The notes beneath the pieces are model-generated. The model was not told the DNA's origin and ran no database searches. It saw only the letters and a list, made by a program, of their open reading frames with translations. From contig JBAYSE010000105.1 in NCBI GenBank assembly GCA_041676265.1, positions 1 through 5,898 on the forward strand: a stretch of 5,898 nucleotides of DNA. The letters are read 5' to 3'. Both the position numbers and the translations under genes were made by a program. This DNA comes from DUOJ01 sp041676265. GTDB lineage: Bacteria; Spirochaetota; Spirochaetia; Sphaerochaetales; Sphaerochaetaceae. Positions 4,851 through 5,898 of this stretch are shown here, piece after piece; the first letter of the stretch is position 1, and every line of letters begins with the position of its first letter.

Positions 4851-5898
4851 ATGGCTAGTGAAGTATTAATGCCTAAGCAGGGAAATACAGTTGAAGCATG
4901 TATTATCCTCGAGTGGAAAGTGAAAGAGGGCGACAGTGTCAACGTCGGCGATATTATCTGTGAAGCCGAAACTGATAAATCAACGATAGAAGTTGAGTCG
5001 ACGGCCGAAGGGACAGTTTTAAAACTGTGGTATGGCGAAGGGGACGAAGTACCTGTTATGTACCCTATTATGAGCGTGGGGGAGCAGGGAGAAAAGGTTT
5101 CTAAGCCAGACCAGCTGGTCGCCGAGAAGGTTGAAATTAAAGAAGAAGAGCAAGTGGTTGCTAAAGAGGCAGTGAGTGCCCCTGTAGTGACTGCTACAAG
5201 TGCCCAAGGGGCTTCCCCCCGTGCCAAGAATTTGGCTAATGAGAGGGGAGTTGCCCTTACCAACGTTGCCCCCAGTGGCCCTAAGGGGAGAATCATTGAG
5301 CGCGACGTACTCAAAGCATCTGAGGGCAAAGCCCCCTTGAGTCCTTTAGCTAAAGAAGCCCTCGCAGCCGGCACTCTGCAAGCGCCCCAGTGGGGGAGCG
5401 GTATCGGTGGGAGGATTCTCGCAAATGATCTGTTATCTGCAACTACCGAGAGTGATTTCCAAGAAGAGTTTACGACGACGGCAGTGCGCGGAATTCGCAA
5501 GATTACCGCTAACCGCATGCACCAGTCGCTCTCTAGTACTGCCCAGTTTACTATTAACGCCTACGCCGATGCTGCGGCGTTGCAACGCCTGCGCGCCCGC
5601 TTTAAAGCCAGTGATGAAAAACTGGGTTTAAACAAGATTACAATCAACGACATACTCCTTTATGCGGTAACTAAAACTATAGAACAGTTCCCCTTCATGA
5701 ACGCCCACTTCCTAGGTGAAGAGATTAAAACCTATAAAGAGATTCACCTTGGCTGTGCTGTTGACACCCCCAAAGGGCTCTTAGTCCCGGTTGTTAAATT
5801 TGCCAACCGTAGAAGCTTAAAAGACATCAGTGCTGAATTTAAGCGGTTGGCTAGCGAGAGTATTGAGGGGAAGGCTAAGCCACAGGACCTTGAGGGGG
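4851..5898 (+). CDS. Dihydrolipoamide acyltransferase (E2) of a 2-oxo acid dehydrogenase complex, 3' end missing
   Basis: 349 codons are present and the frame runs off the window. E2 forms the core of the complex, carrying acyl groups on a lipoyl arm from E1 to CoA. The lipoyl domain covers about 1-78, with Lys43 in ETDKSTIEVE as the lipoylation site; its first strand, MPKQGNTVE, differs from the common MPKLGxTM. A Glu/Ala/Val-rich linker (84-119) follows. A peripheral subunit-binding domain lies at about 121-155 (ASPRAKNLANERG, then PSGPKGRIIERDV). A second similar unit lies at 162-196 (PLSPLAKEALAAG, then GSGIGGRILANDLL). The catalytic acyltransferase domain begins near 210 (AVRGIRKITANRM) and includes DTPKGLLVPVV (305-315). 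The window stops at KPQDLEG, just before the expected GGTFTISNLG segment, so the catalytic His/Asp motif lies outside, with roughly 80-90 residues missing. Pyruvate is the likeliest substrate; acetoin or branched-chain complexes are not excluded. Confidence 0.93.
   Translation, partial: MASEVLMPKQGNTVEACIILEWKVKEGDSVNVGDIICEAETDKSTIEVESTAEGTVLKLWYGEGDEVPVMYPIMSVGEQGEKVSKPDQLVAEKVEIKEEEQVVAKEAVSAPVVTATSAQGASPRAKNLANERGVALTNVAPSGPKGRIIERDVLKASEGKAPLSPLAKEALAAGTLQAPQWGSGIGGRILANDLLSATTESDFQEEFTTTAVRGIRKITANRMHQSLSSTAQFTINAYADAAALQRLRARFKASDEKLGLNKITINDILLYAVTKTIEQFPFMNAHFLGEEIKTYKEIHLGCAVDTPKGLLVPVVKFANRRSLKDISAEFKRLASESIEGKAKPQDLEG

Noticed and set aside
4778..5518. A 246-codon open frame on the minus strand
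   Set aside because: It lies antisense to the E2 gene, whose protein shows clear lipoyl, subunit-binding and catalytic domains. The Ser/Thr/Leu-rich translation with no recognisable domain is typical of a shadow frame. The E2 has no stop inside the window, which can make it easy to miss.
5407..5631. A 74-codon plus-strand frame inside the E2 region
   Set aside because: It is in a different frame from the E2 and overlaps the conserved start of its catalytic domain. There is no convincing ribosome site or recognisable product.
1..5898. tRNA, rRNA, CRISPR array, insertion sequence, attachment site or riboswitch
   Set aside because: No cloverleaf, spaced identical repeats, transposase motif, terminal inverted repeats or long structured leader was seen. 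The only intergenic stretches are 1-122, 2049-2053, 3890-4084 and 4838-4850.

Overview
The window is bacterial, gene-dense DNA of moderate base composition. It holds four protein-coding genes and one regulatory intergenic region. My best guess is a spirochaete or a related anaerobe. This rests on the style of the acyl-CoA ligase (the roughly 640-residue type shared by Spirochaetes and Bacteroidetes) and on the E2 protein, which starts MPKQGNTVE and has two subunit-binding-like domains. It is inference without any database search.

Layout. Positions 1-122 are a leader with a good sigma-70-type promoter, followed by a plus-strand long-chain acyl-CoA synthetase (AMP-forming), 123-2048. Five bases after its stop, a convergent minus-strand gene (2054-3889) encodes a 611-residue protein that I cannot assign to any family. 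It is very rich in Phe, Trp and Tyr and is more AT-rich than its neighbours. A divergent control region of about 195 bp (3890-4084) holds a promoter for each direction, a 13-bp perfect palindrome over the -35 of the unknown gene, an AT-rich inverted repeat in the middle, and CGAAAG repeats 11 bp apart over the predicted transcription start of the plus-strand operon. That operon begins with a DeoR-family repressor (4085-4837). Thirteen bases later, behind a perfect Shine-Dalgarno sequence, comes the E2 acyltransferase of a 2-oxo acid dehydrogenase complex (4851 to the window edge). The E2 is cut off by the window end. It is the real gene there; a 246-residue open frame on the opposite strand is its shadow.

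How it may work together. The DeoR-type regulator most likely senses a phosphorylated sugar or a related metabolite, represses its own promoter through the GAAA-type repeats, and thereby controls the E2 and probably other complex genes beyond the edge. The E2 produces acyl-CoA (acetyl-CoA if the complex uses pyruvate) and the ligase makes acyl-CoA from free acids, so both known enzymes feed the acyl-CoA pool. The unknown protein shares the control region with the regulator and could be co-regulated, but nothing in its sequence shows its job. The points most worth following are this orphan protein, the tandem subunit-binding-like domains in the E2, and the phased repeat operator.
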